Of a stretch of 64,000 nucleotides of DNA, positions 39,292 to 51,602 are shown piece by piece; positions within the stretch are counted from its first letter, which is position 1, and each line of letters opens with the position of its first letter. The notes under the pieces were generated by a model. It saw only the letters and a list, made by a program, of their open reading frames with translations. It was not told the origin of the DNA and did not search any database. The DNA is from Anagrus nilaparvatae (Eukaryota > Arthropoda > Insecta > Hymenoptera > Mymaridae): the NCBI GenBank assembly GCA_022575985.1, contig JAKSXM010000007.1:61720501-61784500 (forward strand). The letters run 5' to 3'. A program made the position numbers and the translations under genes.

Positions 39292-42059
39292 TAACTTAAG
39301 TTTGTAGTTTCAAACATGTGGTACATTTGCCATAGAAAATATTTGATTTCCAGGTACGGCATACTTTCGACATACTACGGTCTTTATAAGCTCAGGCAAT
39401 TGATAAAAAAACTGATGAGTAAAAATAATACAAAATATAAGCGAAAAAGAGTAAAATTAATAAATCCTTTTGTCTCCTTGCGTCTAATTTTCATCTAAAA
39501 TGCCTTGACCCCACTCTTTCTATCTAACAAACCTTTTTATTCCTCTCTACATACTTTTTTAATTATTTATAAGACTTAAAAAACCGCTGTAATTCCAATA
39601 AGCTTAGTTTTACCACGTATTTCAAATTCTGAATTATCACGCCTCGTGAAATTCATATAACGCACTTTTGAGCTTTGTGCCCATGAGAACAATTGTTCAG
39701 TATGCCAAGAGCTATCCATTTAATAAATTTTCACCCAATTTCACCGGGCGCACGAATCCACTTAATTTGTGCTTGTACCTAATGGCACATTTATATGGGA
39801 AATTCCTAACAATTTTGAGCCAGTACGGTAGGTATTTGAAGCTGCTTGAGAACTAGAGGCAATAGCAGTTCGCTGATTCAAGGAATAAGTTCTTTCAGTT
39901 GGTAAAATCTCAAGTTTCTAATGAAATTCTGCTTTATTTTTAGCTAAAATAAAAGGCTCAAAATGAACTTTCTCAAAACCATTGTTTCAAAAATTTCAAC
40001 TTAATAATTTCAATGAAACCTATTTCATTTAAAACTACTCTGGGGGGAAAAAAACTATAAAAGCAAATTTTTTATTTTACCAAAAAATTATATTTCGATA
40101 TTTACAAAAATAGACAAAAAATGCTAATTACTGACTTTTTTTAGACATAGCATTTGGCGCCCATATAACTTAAAAATCGCTGTATTTCCAAAACAAGTGT
40201 CACCCTAGTATACAAATATTTTTTTTTTAATTCGAACAAAAAAAATATATACTTCTATACACTTCATAATTATATCTTTCGTATCGATAAAGATTTGCAA
40301 AAAAAAAAGTAAGGTTATTATTTTTATATTTTTTTTTATACAACGAAAAAATTGTTCAAAATAATCCGTTAAAAAAAAAAAAAAATATAACGTTTGAATT
40401 TTTATGAATTTTTTTTTTTATTACATAAAAGTTTTATTTGTAAAATAGTATTTTATCGTTTAAAAACATGAAACTAAACTAAAATATTTGTAAATTCAAG
40501 TTTTAGTTAGTATGAAAATTACAATTTAGTAAAATTTATAATTTGAATTAATTTTCAATTTTATAATTAAATTTCACTCAGTTATCTAAAATCTCAAAAC
40601 TTTATATTTGTCAATATTGACTAGAAATTTAAATTAAAAATTAAGTTAAATAAATAAATCTTATATTGAATAAAAAGTTGAATTTATAACGTGTGAAAAA
40701 ACGTATTAGTAATCAATAATCAATAAAAAACCTCAACACAAAATATAAATGAAGTATATCAAATAATTTCCTCTATTTTTTATTTTTTATTCTATAAAAA
40801 AAAGCAATTCATCATTTTTTTTTTAACGTTTTGTGGGCGAGAACATTTGCAAAACTTGTGGCTCGATCAATGTTTATATACAACACAAGACAATTTATCA
40901 TAAAAATTTTTTTATTTTAATAAACTTAATACTAGAAGAGTGAATATGTGCAAATATTAATATTCTATATATCTTTTTTTTTGTCATATTCATCAAAAAA
41001 AAAAAAAAAAAATTGAATGTGATGAAAATCAGATATACATGTGTCATCAGCAGGATCAAACTGTAACCATCAGATTACGAAAAAAATGAAGTGGTATCAA
41101 AACATGATGTTTTGCATATAGAACCTAGTTTTTTTTTAATTACTTAACTTCATTTTTTCAAATAAAATTTTAAAAATTCAACCCTTTTTAATTTAATTTC
41201 TTTTAGATGTAAGGGTAAATTATGAAAGTAAATAAAATTATAATTAGGTAATTAAATTTTGACTTCACTAATTTATATGAATAAGTAAATATTTTATGTA
41301 TGATTACAAGTTTACAGAGATGGGTGGAGTAGTCGGAATTACATTGCAATTTATTTTCGTTTTATTTTTTGCATTAATTTTTTTAGCGTGTACTGTAGCT
41401 AAAATATTTTTTGGTTTATAATTTGAAATTCGTTAATTTATCATGAAAATTTTATTTCAGATTTAAAGTTAAAAATTTTAAATTTAACAAAAGAATAAGT
41501 TCTTCAAAAACCACTTTTAAACAAAATATTTTCCTATTTTAAATTTTATTAGAAACTCATTTACACGTGTTAGTACTAGGGGGTGCAGTTGGTTCAGGTT
41601 TCGTATAGTCAAGAAAGTTTACGAATCAAAACTTTTCAAATTGCAAACCTTTCTTGAAAAGTTTCGAGCTTTACAAGAAATTTGAACTGACATAAAAGGC
41701 CGAAATTTCAGGTCAGGAACCCAAAACCCGAATATCTTCGGGTAGCCGCAAATTGATTACCGCTTAATTCTATTTTGAATTTGATCCTACTAGTATTTTT
41801 AGAATTTTTCAAATTAATTATATCATTCTAACCTAAGCCAATACAGCAAGTAAATAATTCACTATAAATCCCTTTTTTTAAAAAAAGTTTCATCGGTATT
41901 TAAAATATTGAATTTTCTAATTTCATCAAGAATTCCTTATCTATCTTACGTACACTTAATAATTTAAAAAAATACATTAATAATAAATGTCACTTAAACT
42001 AAATTAATGCTAAAAAAAATATTCAAAGAATTTCCTTAATTAAAAAATAAAAAACTCAC

Positions 42060-42111
42060 CTGATCTGAAATTTCAGTAAGATCATGTAGACTAATGTTGT
42101 AAATATTATTT
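42060..42111 (-). CDS. Sema1a: Semaphorin-1A-like exon, Sema domain (second exon seen)
   Basis: This 52-nt exon lies on the minus strand between a poly-T acceptor ending in TTTCAG and a donor GTGAG. Its first base completes the codon AG|A split by the 5.85 kb intron, giving the Arg of the motif GAR. The following 17 codons read NNIYNISLHDLTEISDQ. GAR-N-x-(I/V)-Y-N-I-S-L is a hallmark of the first strand of the Sema propeller, and insect Sema-1A has almost the same peptide. YNIS provides an N-glycosylation sequon. The exon ends on a complete codon (CAG), so the intron to 19305 is phase 0. Such a small exon is invisible to simple ORF searches; the call rests on the splice sites, the frame continuity on both sides and the family motif. 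I see no frameshift or stop. Confidence 0.93.
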
Positions 42112-42798
42112 CTGAAAAAAAAAAATAAAATAATAAATTTCTCACGTTAGAAAAAATGAAAAAATATATAAACAATAAATTATAAAATATTATATATGTG
42201 AAGAAATAATATGAAGTGCAGTTGCAATATAAAAGTGCATAATGCGATTTTTTTGTATTATAAAACAAGATGGATAAAAGGAAGGAAACAGGATTATAAA
42301 ATTCTGTGTTGTTTTGGTATGCGTCACATGAATTTTATAAAAAAAAAGTTATTTTCATCACGCAAATTTTTTTTTTTTTTCATATTATCTTGTGTGTAAA
42401 ATTATATTTTATGATAAAATATTTTGTTCATTTTTATTATGTATTATACTCATTTTTTTTTTATTTTTAATTAACAGAAGTGTTTTAACAAAAGAATCAT
42501 TTATTATTAATTTAATTACATGTATATGTTATATTCGCACATTATTTACAGTATTAATTAACTTATAAATATTCATTCTTTGTTACTTTTTGTTTTGATC
42601 TTTTTGAAAGTCATTAATTATAAAAAAATAAATATTTATTTGTTTATTAAAAATGATTTTTTAAGTATGATAATAGAATAATTATTCAAGATGAGTATTA
42701 TTTGTAAATTATTACATTATAAATTTACGAAGCCCGTTATAGTAAGTAGCGAAGGAATTCGAATTGGTAAAATTCTAAATCAAAAGTTTCAATGTTGC

Positions 42799-42870
42799 AT
42801 CACGGCCAGGCTGCTTTGCTTGAAATTTTTTTGTTGCTTGAGTTTTCAAGCAAAGCAGCCTGGCCGTGAT
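42799..42870. repeat. Perfect 27-bp hairpin
   Basis: Positions 42799-42825 (ATCACGGCCAGGCTGC then TTTGCTTGAAA) pair without mismatch to 42844-42870, with an 18-nt T/G-rich loop. It could be a tiny TIR/hairpin element or a small-RNA precursor. The core GCTTTGCTTGA recurs near 39.2 kb, which favours an element family. Confidence 0.8.
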
Positions 42871-43774
42871 TATTTTTTTTGGATGGATGTATAAGTAGCT
42901 TTCAGCAATTTCCTCACTTTACGTTTTCTGATTGACAATAAATTTTTGGCCAAAACTTAAAAAATGTTTTCAATAAAAACAAAAATAATAATATATATAT
43001 ACTTAGAAAATATTTGGCGGTTAATAGAAATAATTAAAAGTTAATATTAAAAAATTTCGTTTTTTTTGTTTCGCGTCTGGGTTTATCAATTTACCCCTAG
43101 TTACCCCGTTTTTATTTCCGAGAATTTAAGTGAATCCTAAAAGATATAACAAATATATTTATACTCGTATTTTATTCTTGGAAAAGTTTTTAACTGATAT
43201 TTAGTTTTTTCTGGAAATATTTTCATTTTTTTACTATATTATTGCGAATATAAAAATATTATTACAATAAAATTTTATGAATAATATTGTATGAAATTTT
43301 TTTTCAAGTAGATTCTTGGAAATCAAAATAAATTTCTTGAAAATTTTTGAAAATATGTAAAAATAATTTTTTAGAGCTGAAAAATATAACTTATAAAGGT
43401 GAAATAAGACCTTCGCAGTAATGAAAATAGATCCCGAATATTAAATGAGACTAAAATTCCAAATTCAGTTCTGATTTAAATTTTTATATTCACCTCTGAC
43501 AATTTATTTTTTCTTAGAAGATTTTATACTCTTAGGGAAGTTCTTAGAAAAATAAATAAATCATTTTAAGCATTTGCTTGATATTTCAACAAGTTTTCTT
43601 ATAAATAAAAATTTTTAATTTTTTATAAAACTTTAAGAAGAATTAATATTGCAATTAAAACGTTGTAATCAGTATGGAAAATTAAAAAAAAGAAAATTTA
43701 GTAAATAAATTCTTGAATATCAATTTTATTACATTATTTTACATAGGTTTTTTGTTTTTTTTTTCTTTTTATAG

Positions 43775-43995
43775 GAAGAAAAAAGCCACCCTCCTCGCTC
43801 CTTTCTTTAGGGAACCATCCACCATCAGAGTATGCAAGCAAACAAGCGCAATATTTCCCTCCAATTGAAACGAAGTTTGTTTTTATTTGGAGGAATAAGC
43901 GTTAGTTACTCGGAGAGCATTATCACGAAGTATAGGTGTTGTGGTTTCAGCGAGCCATATTTATACCATTGACAGGTAATTTCACTTGTGAGAAA
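43775..43995 (+). repeat. GC-richer unit ending in a 35-bp box
   Basis: A 220-bp stretch starting CCACCCTCCTCGCTCC stands out by base composition. It contains a hairpin (TATTTCCCTCCAATTG with TTATTTGGAGGAATA) and ends in the box at 43960. About 50 bp before the box, including CAGCGAG, is shared with the copy at 46.8 kb, so this may be the best preserved member of the box family. No protein is recognised. Confidence 0.45.
43960..43994 (+). repeat. 35-bp box copy 7
   Basis: TTTATA, 12 bases, AATTTCACTTGTGAGAA. It is preceded by CAGCGAG, as in copy 8. Confidence 0.75.
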
Positions 43996-44501
43996 AATTC
44001 TAGTATGCTAAAAATATATTAACATCTTTCCTTATATTCTTTAATCCCTTATTAAAGATTATAAATTCATAAGATCTTATATCAACAAACTTAAAGCATA
44101 TTTAAAATAATTATAGAAACTACCTCGGGAATTTCACCAGTATACACAAATGCCCTTTTTATACACTAAGAATAAGAAGTAAAGCTTCGAAACTAAAATT
44201 TAGCAATAACATTAATATTCAGTAATAACCTTCAGTATACTAATATTTAAAACTATTATAATTTTAAATTTCTTACATTTTATATACGCATAAAATATGT
44301 ATGAAATGACAATTAAATTAAAGTTCATATATAACAGCATAAGAATTTTTATTTGCAAAAAAAAAAAATTAAAAAAAAAAAGTACATAAGCATAGGTAAA
44401 TATTTTATCAAATTTTTTATTATGGTATATTTTCTCTTTTAATTCACAAGTCACGTATTTTCACAATTCTTTTCTTTAAACTTTGTGTCTATATATGACA
44501 T

Positions 44502-44521
44502 TATATATATATATATATATA
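44502..44521. repeat. (TA)10 microsatellite
   Basis: Ten TA units inside the long-TIR element at 43.08-45.37 kb. Confidence 0.9.
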
Positions 44522-46537
44522 GTGAATCCTTTTTTTCCATCTTTTTCTTCTTTAGAATGACTTTTCTTCTTATATTTCTTTTTTTTTTCTTTATCAAGAT
44601 TTTACAATTTAGAAGTATTTATTTTTTAAATTTGAAAAAATATATAAAGTAGTCTAATATTTTTTCTTTTTTTTTTAAAAAAAAAAGGTTATTTTATTTT
44701 CTTTTTAACTGGAGATTATATTCGTTGTTATTATATTAATTAAAATATATGTCAGAAACAGAAAATATTAAAAAATAAAATTAAATAATAAGAAAATTCA
44801 CTGAATTATAATTTTTTTTTAATTAAATTGCAACGTTTTAATTGCAGTGTTTTTATAAAAATTAAAAAATTTTTATTTATAAGAAAACTTGTTGAAATAT
44901 TAAGCAAGTACTTAAGATAATTTATTTAATTTTCTAAGAACTTTCCTAAGGGTTAAAAATGTATCTGCTAAGAAAAAATAAATTATCAAAGGTTAATATA
45001 AAAATTTTAATTAGGAATGACTTTACTGCAAAAGTCTTATCTCACCCTTATAAGTTATATCTTTCAGCTCTAAAAAATTTTTTTTATATATTTTCAAAAA
45101 TTCATTTTGATTTCCAAGAATTTAGTTGCAAAAAATTTGATATAATATAAATTTTAACAATATATAAGGTTATTAAATATCCATGAAATTATATTGTAAT
45201 AATGTTTTATTCTCAATAATCTAGAAATAAAATAAATATAATTCCAGGAAAAACTATAACAATTAAAAACTTTTCCAAGAATAAAATACGAGCATAAATA
45301 TTTGATATCTTTTAGTATTAACTTAAATTCCCGGAAATAAAATTGGGGTAACTTCGGATAAATTGATAAATTTTCAATGCTTTTTTTTATAGCTTTGAAA
45401 TTTAAGCTTCTTTTGTGAAATTCGAAACATTTTTATCGAAATAAAAGAAACCTTTTAGATAACTAAAAATCGTACCCTCTAACTAATTGTTAAGTATGTG
45501 TATTATATAATTCCTGATATATTTTTTTATCTAAAAAAATTTTTTTGTATAATTTAAAACCACATATTTAACCTCAAAAACCACATAATAATGGTTTTTC
45601 CTAAAGTATACTATAATATGTCGTTCATCAAAAAGACCGCTCTTTTGTTTCCTCAGATATATATGTTTCAAAGTAAAAAATTTTTTTTTTATGATAACAC
45701 TAGGTATAATAACATAAAAGCTTCGAAATAACTATACTTTAGTTTATAATATTTCATTTTCATGTTTATAAGTGAAAAATGAAAATTTATATTATTCCTT
45801 TATGCTAGAATATTTTAAACTTTTTAATTTTTTACATACTAAAATTTGTGTTATAATTGTATGCTTTATTTATTTAAAAGTTTGTAAATTATTACATGGT
45901 AAGCCACAACAAACAGCAACGGCAGATATAAATTTTCTTTTTTTTAAATATTTTACTTTTCTCTATTTTTATTTATGTTTTTGGAGTAAAAACAAATTTT
46001 AAGTTCTTTTTAGTTATCAAACATTCCCAGAAAACGAGCAGGATTTTGTGTCAAGTACGTTGATTTATGCGATGTTATAACAAAGTTACTGATAAGGATT
46101 CCTACCCCTTATTTAATTTAAAAGCAGCGCGAGTTATGAGAGAATTAAGTGAAGCTAGGTATCAGTGATGCGTTTGACAAAATAATAAGTTTGTTCTTTT
46201 CCGAAAATCAAGGGGAGGGTCAAAAGTGTCCAATTTAAAGGTGTGGGTTCAAAGGAGACTCAAAATATTTAGAATAATAAAGGCTTAGGGAATCAGAATA
46301 ATTTGAAAATTAAAACAGAACAATTGTATTTAATTGCGTAACATTTATGTTGTGTTTGCACAAACCGGTTTTTTTATCCTAAAAGGTAAAACTAAGCTAA
46401 ACTAGGGTTAAACTAAAAAAAAAGAAAAAGCGATGGCGACAATTCGAAAAATAATATTTTTTTGGATTGAAATTCTTTTACATAAAAAATGAAACTCAAA
46501 CATAGTAAATTAATATCTATTTGTTCAACAAGGGAAA

Positions 46538-46608
46538 AAAAATAGGATTCGTTCGCTACGCTCACTCGTGCATACAACTGCATTGAAAGCCAAATCCTAA
46601 TTTTTATC
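46538..46608. repeat. Small inverted repeat around a GC-rich patch
   Basis: AAAAATAGGATTCG-like sequence on the left and its approximate inverse CCAAATCCTAATTTTT on the right enclose GTTCGCTACGCTCACTCG. The arms are short and imperfect. Confidence 0.35.
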
Positions 46609-46833
46609 TCTTTATTACTATATTCAAAATTGTTTATTTATAGTATTTATACTTTAATCTAAACTTCCTTTAAAGAATGCAAGATTTAATTCTTAAAATT
46701 AAAACTGACCCAACTTCATACCAGAGTAACATAGCAAGGTAAAGGATAAAGTATATATAGAGAATTAATATAAAATATTAAATATTAATAATAATCACGT
46801 CAAATAGATAAATTTTAGTTACAGCGAGTTATA

Positions 46834-46868
46834 TTTATACCGTTGCAAAGAAATTTTACTTGCGAGAA
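46834..46868 (+). repeat. 35-bp box copy 8
   Basis: TTTATA, 12 bases, AATTTTACTTGCGAGAA. It shares about 50 bp of upstream sequence with copy 7. Confidence 0.75.
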
Positions 46869-47964
46869 AAATTTTGGAAAAAAAATAATTTCTATCTAAA
46901 GGTTTTTACCAGGTCCCGTTGTGATAAAAAATGTACATCATTTCCACTTTGCCAGAATTAGATTCAATGTAATTTACCCGAGTTAGTTAAAATAAGTAAA
47001 AAGAAATTGATTTTAAAATAGTTAGTTGCCCTCAATTATCAATTATTAAAAATACTATAATCAATTTTATGATTTCAACTAATTTTCGATAAAATTGTAA
47101 TTGAAATTTTAGTTTTTTAAACAATAAAGTATAAAAAGGAAACCAAATCCCTTAAATCTCAAATTTAAATAGTAAAAAAAATTGATTTTTTTTGTAGCAT
47201 CAAATCTGACATTCGAAATAACCTGAGGTTAAAATGTTAAAAAGTTTCTAGATTAACTATAAATATTCAAGTATTGAATAAAATGCTTACTCAACAGAGA
47301 GAAAAGCATCTGGAACTTATATATCAGAAACTATAAGCGCATAATTTGTAAATATATATATGTTGTAGAAACAAGGGTCAAACAAATACAGAGCTTTCAA
47401 ATATTTGTTTTATTTGCTATAAAGCTTACTAAACTTGAATTAATTCGAAAACATACAAGTTAAGTCATGTTCAATGAAACGACATTAAAATTTTTTTTTT
47501 TCAATTAAACAATATTTTTATTATTAACCTCTATATAATAAGTTAGGTCAATTAAATGAATTATTCCTTTGTGTTATAGAATATTGAACTTTTCTTAGCA
47601 ACAAGTTGAACTAGAAGTTTCTACATTATAGAGTTAGAATTTCAGTTCATTATGTAGTTTCGTCGTTGATAATGTAATAAATGAATGCAATCTGTGTCTT
47701 TACTTAAGTAATTTTCTGTATTGAAAATTATATATGTGTATGTATATAGGAGTTAGTTATCTAAGTTTATTAAATTGTTTTTAGAAAATAATTAAGTATA
47801 AAGTTTTAATTGGTATATACAACATTTTAATTATATCAAAGTCAATTTATTTTTAAAAAAATATTGATAAATAAGCTCGAAAAATTTTAAATTTTAGTTC
47901 TAAAATAAAAATAAGGTCAAAAATAAAGTTCGTTTTATATTGTAAAACCTAAAAAAAACATTAC

Positions 47965-48061
47965 CTTGCACCAATCAGGATAAAAGTTGAAGCACGTTCC
48001 AATAGTTTGAAGTGTTCCACGTGAGACTCATTTCCAAGAAAACGTTGCCCTATCACTTCTC
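47965..48061 (-). CDS. Sema1a: Semaphorin-1A-like exon, start of Sema domain (first exon seen)
   Basis: This is an internal coding exon of a class-1 semaphorin, a guidance protein that binds plexin A and is used in axon and tissue patterning. A T-rich tract ending in TTTAG precedes it on the minus strand, and a donor GTAATG follows it, so the exon is 97 nt. It starts with the last two bases of a split codon (GA) and ends with the first two of another (AG). The 31 whole codons contain GQRFLGNESH, EHFKLLERAS and LIGA, which match the N-terminal edge of the Sema propeller in insect Sema-1A. NES is a potential N-glycosylation site. If the preceding exon ends in G, the split first codon reads Gly, as in known insect orthologues (from memory). 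The gene symbol is by family resemblance. The exons continue in frame at 42111 and 19305, which makes chance very unlikely. Confidence 0.93.
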
Positions 48062-48892
48062 CTAAAAAAAAAAAAAGATAAAATGAATATTGGCAAACTC
48101 TTCTATGTATACTGAATATTTTCTTTTTTTTTTGGTGAAGCTTTATAATCTTAAAAAGGATAAAGTAAGAAAAAAAGTATTGAAGAAAATTGAAAAACAT
48201 TTTCTTATATTTTTTCTTACATTCATTGGCATTTATATTATACATTTTTGTTGTTGTTATTTTTTAGTGTTATTAGAGTTTCTGTTTCCTTTTTTTAAAT
48301 AATTATAAATATAGGTATATAAAAGAAAAAGTAATTTTTTTTATGCTAATAATACCTTCATAATACTAATTGAAATTTTAGAGAAAAGAGGTTATGCTTA
48401 TTATTATTTTTTCTGAATATAAAAGTAAAATTTATACTGACAGTAAGTTTGTAAAGAATAATTGAAAAGAAATATGAATTGTTTGTTTGTAAATTTAAGA
48501 CAGTGGTGCAGGTACTTAAGCTATCATTTTTTCAAAGTAATTACTTAAGGATTTGAATTACGCTATTTATGGTATAGAAACTTTGTGTAATAGCAACCGA
48601 GGTATTAATTACAAATGAAACCAATAATAAGACTATTAGTCATATCACTGATACATATTTCTCAAATCAGTATTCTAATGAGTAATTTAATATTAGATGC
48701 ATATATTTGTTTACTGGGTACATTGGCCTGAAAGTTATGCTTTTTAAACTTTGATCAATAAATAAGTAATTATTTGTCTTATACATTAACAAAGTTTTGC
48801 ATATTTATGTAACTTTATTAAATTTGTTTATTTTAACACCCATGTAAAAGTAACAGTTTTCCGCCTGCGAAAATCGGGATTCTATTTGCGGA

Positions 48893-49095
48893 ATTTTACT
48901 TGTGATTAGCGATTTTTTTTTTCTTATTTAAACGATTGCAAATGACTTAAAAGTAAAGAAAATTTAAAAAAAAATTTTTTACCGTTCATTTAGGATAGCG
49001 CGCAGTGATACGGTGCAAATTTTTTTTTTTAGAGGTTTTTCTTACTTTTCAAGTCATTTGCAATCGTTTGAGCTAAAAAATTCCACTAGCAATAA
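48893..49095. repeat. Hairpin repeat related to 24.27-24.45 kb
   Basis: The left segment ATTTTACTTGTGATTAGCGA through AACGATTGCAAATGACTT is inverted at 49038-49095. The inner part (CCGTTCATTTAGGATAGC with its preceding A-run) matches 24357-24375 (CCGTTCATTTAAGATATGC). Both are relics of one dispersed element. Confidence 0.55.
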
Positions 49096-51431
49096 GCTAA
49101 ATAATCGGATTAACTGTAAGTTTGCAATTTTTTTCGAATCTCAAAAAACTCGTCAAAAGAATCGAAAATTTTATTAATATTTTACAAATATTTTTAAAAT
49201 TCGCAAATTTTTCACAAATAAACTATTTTTTTTCTTTACAGGATTTACTTTCGATAACGTGGGACAAACATCGTAGTCAGATCAATTCTGACCTTATATT
49301 GCCCAGGGAGGCATCGGACGCATTCAATAGAAAACTCTAATTTTTTTTTTCTCGAAGTATAGTTCTTTCGCACTCTGCCACTTTTTTCAATTTTTAGCAC
49401 TAAAAAAATTTTTCGGGACCACGCCCTTTGAAATTCAGTTCAAAAAGGACAAGCGCCCTTTTGAATAATAAGGGCACTTGAAAAAGGTGTGCTATGCAAA
49501 ATCTACCTTATCAAAAACGTGAATTGAATAACATGTAAACATAAACAATAAAAATATTAATCATATTTGCGTAAATAAGTAACACAACTTTTGTTTAAAA
49601 AAAATATTTTCAGCAAGATAGTAGTATGTGTAAAAAAAAATGGCATTTAAACCGTTATACAGTAACATTATTCTAACTAAAAAAGAGAAGAAAAGGAAGA
49701 AAAAAAAATTCTCAAGACATCTTCAAAAGTATTTCACATTATATCTTGACTGTGGATATACTTATATAATATAAACTTGCGTCTATTGTAAAATTCCATG
49801 CATCTAAAAGATCATGTGCATAAAGAAAAGGCTAGTTCCCTTTAGTATTGCAATAGAAAACTCGGAAGCATCTTAGCACGTAGGCGCGCGTGCCTCGATA
49901 AAACGAGCATTTCCTTCTTATATTTATATCAGGTATACACAGAAGATGAGAAGAAAACTCATTCGACATATAGTACATTTTCCATATTACTAGCTTATTT
50001 CTCGAGAAAACTAGACTGTATCTTTTGAAATTTCTCACCAAAGGCTTGATGCATGTCAACGTACACAGTCATGCAAATTTATATAAAGACAGATTCTCTC
50101 GCTCTTTTAGTATTCTTTGGATGATGCAAATACCTGACATCAACTCTATATAAAGAAAATAAGTCCCTTTTACCTGGATAAACAAAACTAAAATTGGATC
50201 TATTTGACCGTATCTTACCTTTTTTTATATTATATTATTCCAATTGTTCTGATATTATAATGTCACCGTTATGGCTTTATTATTATATACTGCATTTTTT
50301 TATTAGTTAATATGTGTGTTTATTAGGTGAAATTTATTTTACGATTTAATGAACATTAATTTACATATTAGATATTAGACTGGGTTTTGGTCTCAATATA
50401 TGATTATTTAAAAAAAATATTCAAAAATTTCAAATGTTATTAATAGAAGTTTGAAGGCCTTGGATTATTCTACAAACTGTCAGTGATTGTTTTTATTCAG
50501 TTGAAAAGTATTGAAAGCCTTAAAGTTTTATCAGATAAACGTTTTCAGAAAATTGAATAACTTTCAAATACTCAGCATTATAAAAATCACCGAAATTTCT
50601 AAAATAAGGAACCCTCTAATATATCAAACTTTAATAAGAAATTTTCGAAAGAAAAAGAAAAAAATGTGTTAGCCTGTAAAATATATATATCGTATTGTTG
50701 TCATCAAAAGCAAATAATAACGTTGAGGAAAAGCTAGTTGAGCTTTATTTATATGCGTCAAAAAGCTTTGGAAAATTGCCACTGAAAAAGATTTTCCAGA
50801 AAAATAAAAGAATTTGAATATATATAGTCTATGTGCCTGTGTATATATATGGAAATATGTTTGAATTTTTACGATTTGCTCTCTTTTTAAGATTCTTTGT
50901 GTAGTATAGCTTTATTTTTAATAATAAAAGTCGTTGTAGATGTCAAAAAAAAAAATCTTTATAAATAAAATTTTTTTTATACTTTAATTTGCATTAATGA
51001 AATTCTTTTTTATATATATTTACTTTCTTTTTTAGGGTATTTTTAATTTATATATTTTTTTCGCATTTTTTTTAATGTTAAATCAAGTTAAATATAAAAT
51101 TAAAAATAATAAAACTCAATCTTTTTCAAAGGTTGCTAAACAGCATAATCTTTGCAAAGCATAATGAAATTGTTAATTTATTTTTAAAACTTTTTAACCT
51201 AATTTACCTAATAACCATCAGTCAAATTTTGTATTATTTTTATTTAGAAGATGGATGAAAAAAGAGTTAAATTCAATAATATTAATTTATCTGTGGTACC
51301 ATAAATGACCATCCATCCAAACAATTCTGAAAAACTTAAGATCAAATAAGAAACATACAATTAAATTCGTATAGCATTAGTTAAATTCTTACAATATTAT
51401 TCGTGTATTTCGAAAGTTTTGGACGAATACT

Positions 51432-51466
51432 TATATAACCCTGAAAACTCTTTTCACTTGCGAGAA
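51432..51466 (+). repeat. 35-bp box copy 9
   Basis: TATATA, 12 bases, CTTTTCACTTGCGAGAA. Confidence 0.75.
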
Positions 51467-51602
51467 TAGATTATAATTCAAAAGTCGTGAAAAAAACGAA
51501 AAAACGCCAAATATCAGCCGATTGTAATTAGTTACGTGTTTTATAAAAAAAAAATGAATAATTATTATTTTGATTAAAGATAATTAACCACTTTCATCTC
51601 TT

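Larger units (their letters stand above)
19306..42059 (-). other. Semaphorin-1A intron, 22.75 kb
   Basis: This intron joins the phase-0 exons at 42060 and 19305. Contents: a duplicated repeat at 20.56-20.88 and 21.92-22.27 kb carrying the 35-bp box on the minus strand; a 13-bp GC-rich hairpin at 20996-21053; a degenerate tandem pair at 22.4-22.65 kb; a repeat at 24.27-24.45 kb; a large young foldback at 27.37-29.25 kb; a foldback at 34.8-35.77 kb; boxes at 36901 and 37369; and short GCTTTGCTTGA hairpins near 39.2 kb. The segments 25.2-27.3, 29.3-34.7 and 40-42 kb are A/T-rich sequence with no gene that I can support. Confidence 0.8.
43083..45370. mobile_element. Long-TIR element, 2.3 kb
   Basis: The left arm (TTTATCAATTTACCCC at 43083 to about 43672) is inverted at about 44826-45370. 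Matched blocks include the AAAGATAT-type segment, CTTGGAAAAGTTTTTAA, AAATATAACTTATAAAGGTG, the CTTAGAAA block, TGAAATATTAAGCAAG-like sequence and AATTGCAACGTTTTAATTGC-like sequence. Arm identity looks like roughly 80-85%, so it is older than the 27.4 kb element. The interior of about 1.15 kb carries no transposase but includes the GC-richer stretch at 43.77-44.00 kb with a 35-bp box. The superfamily is unknown. Confidence 0.75.
42112..47964 (-). other. Semaphorin-1A intron, 5.85 kb
   Basis: This phase-2 intron splits the Arg codon of the GAR motif. It contains a 27-bp perfect hairpin (42799-42870), a long-TIR element (43083-45370) with a GC-richer insert, a 35-bp box at 46834, and a small GC-rich patch at 46.54-46.61 kb. 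I see nothing definable in 45.4-46.5 or 46.9-47.96 kb. Confidence 0.85.

Noticed and set aside
39316..39498. ORF with SRYGILSTYYGLYKLRQLI, faintly like the C-terminal tail of a non-LTR reverse transcriptase ORF
   Set aside because: Similarity is too short and no catalytic motif or neighbouring frame supports it.
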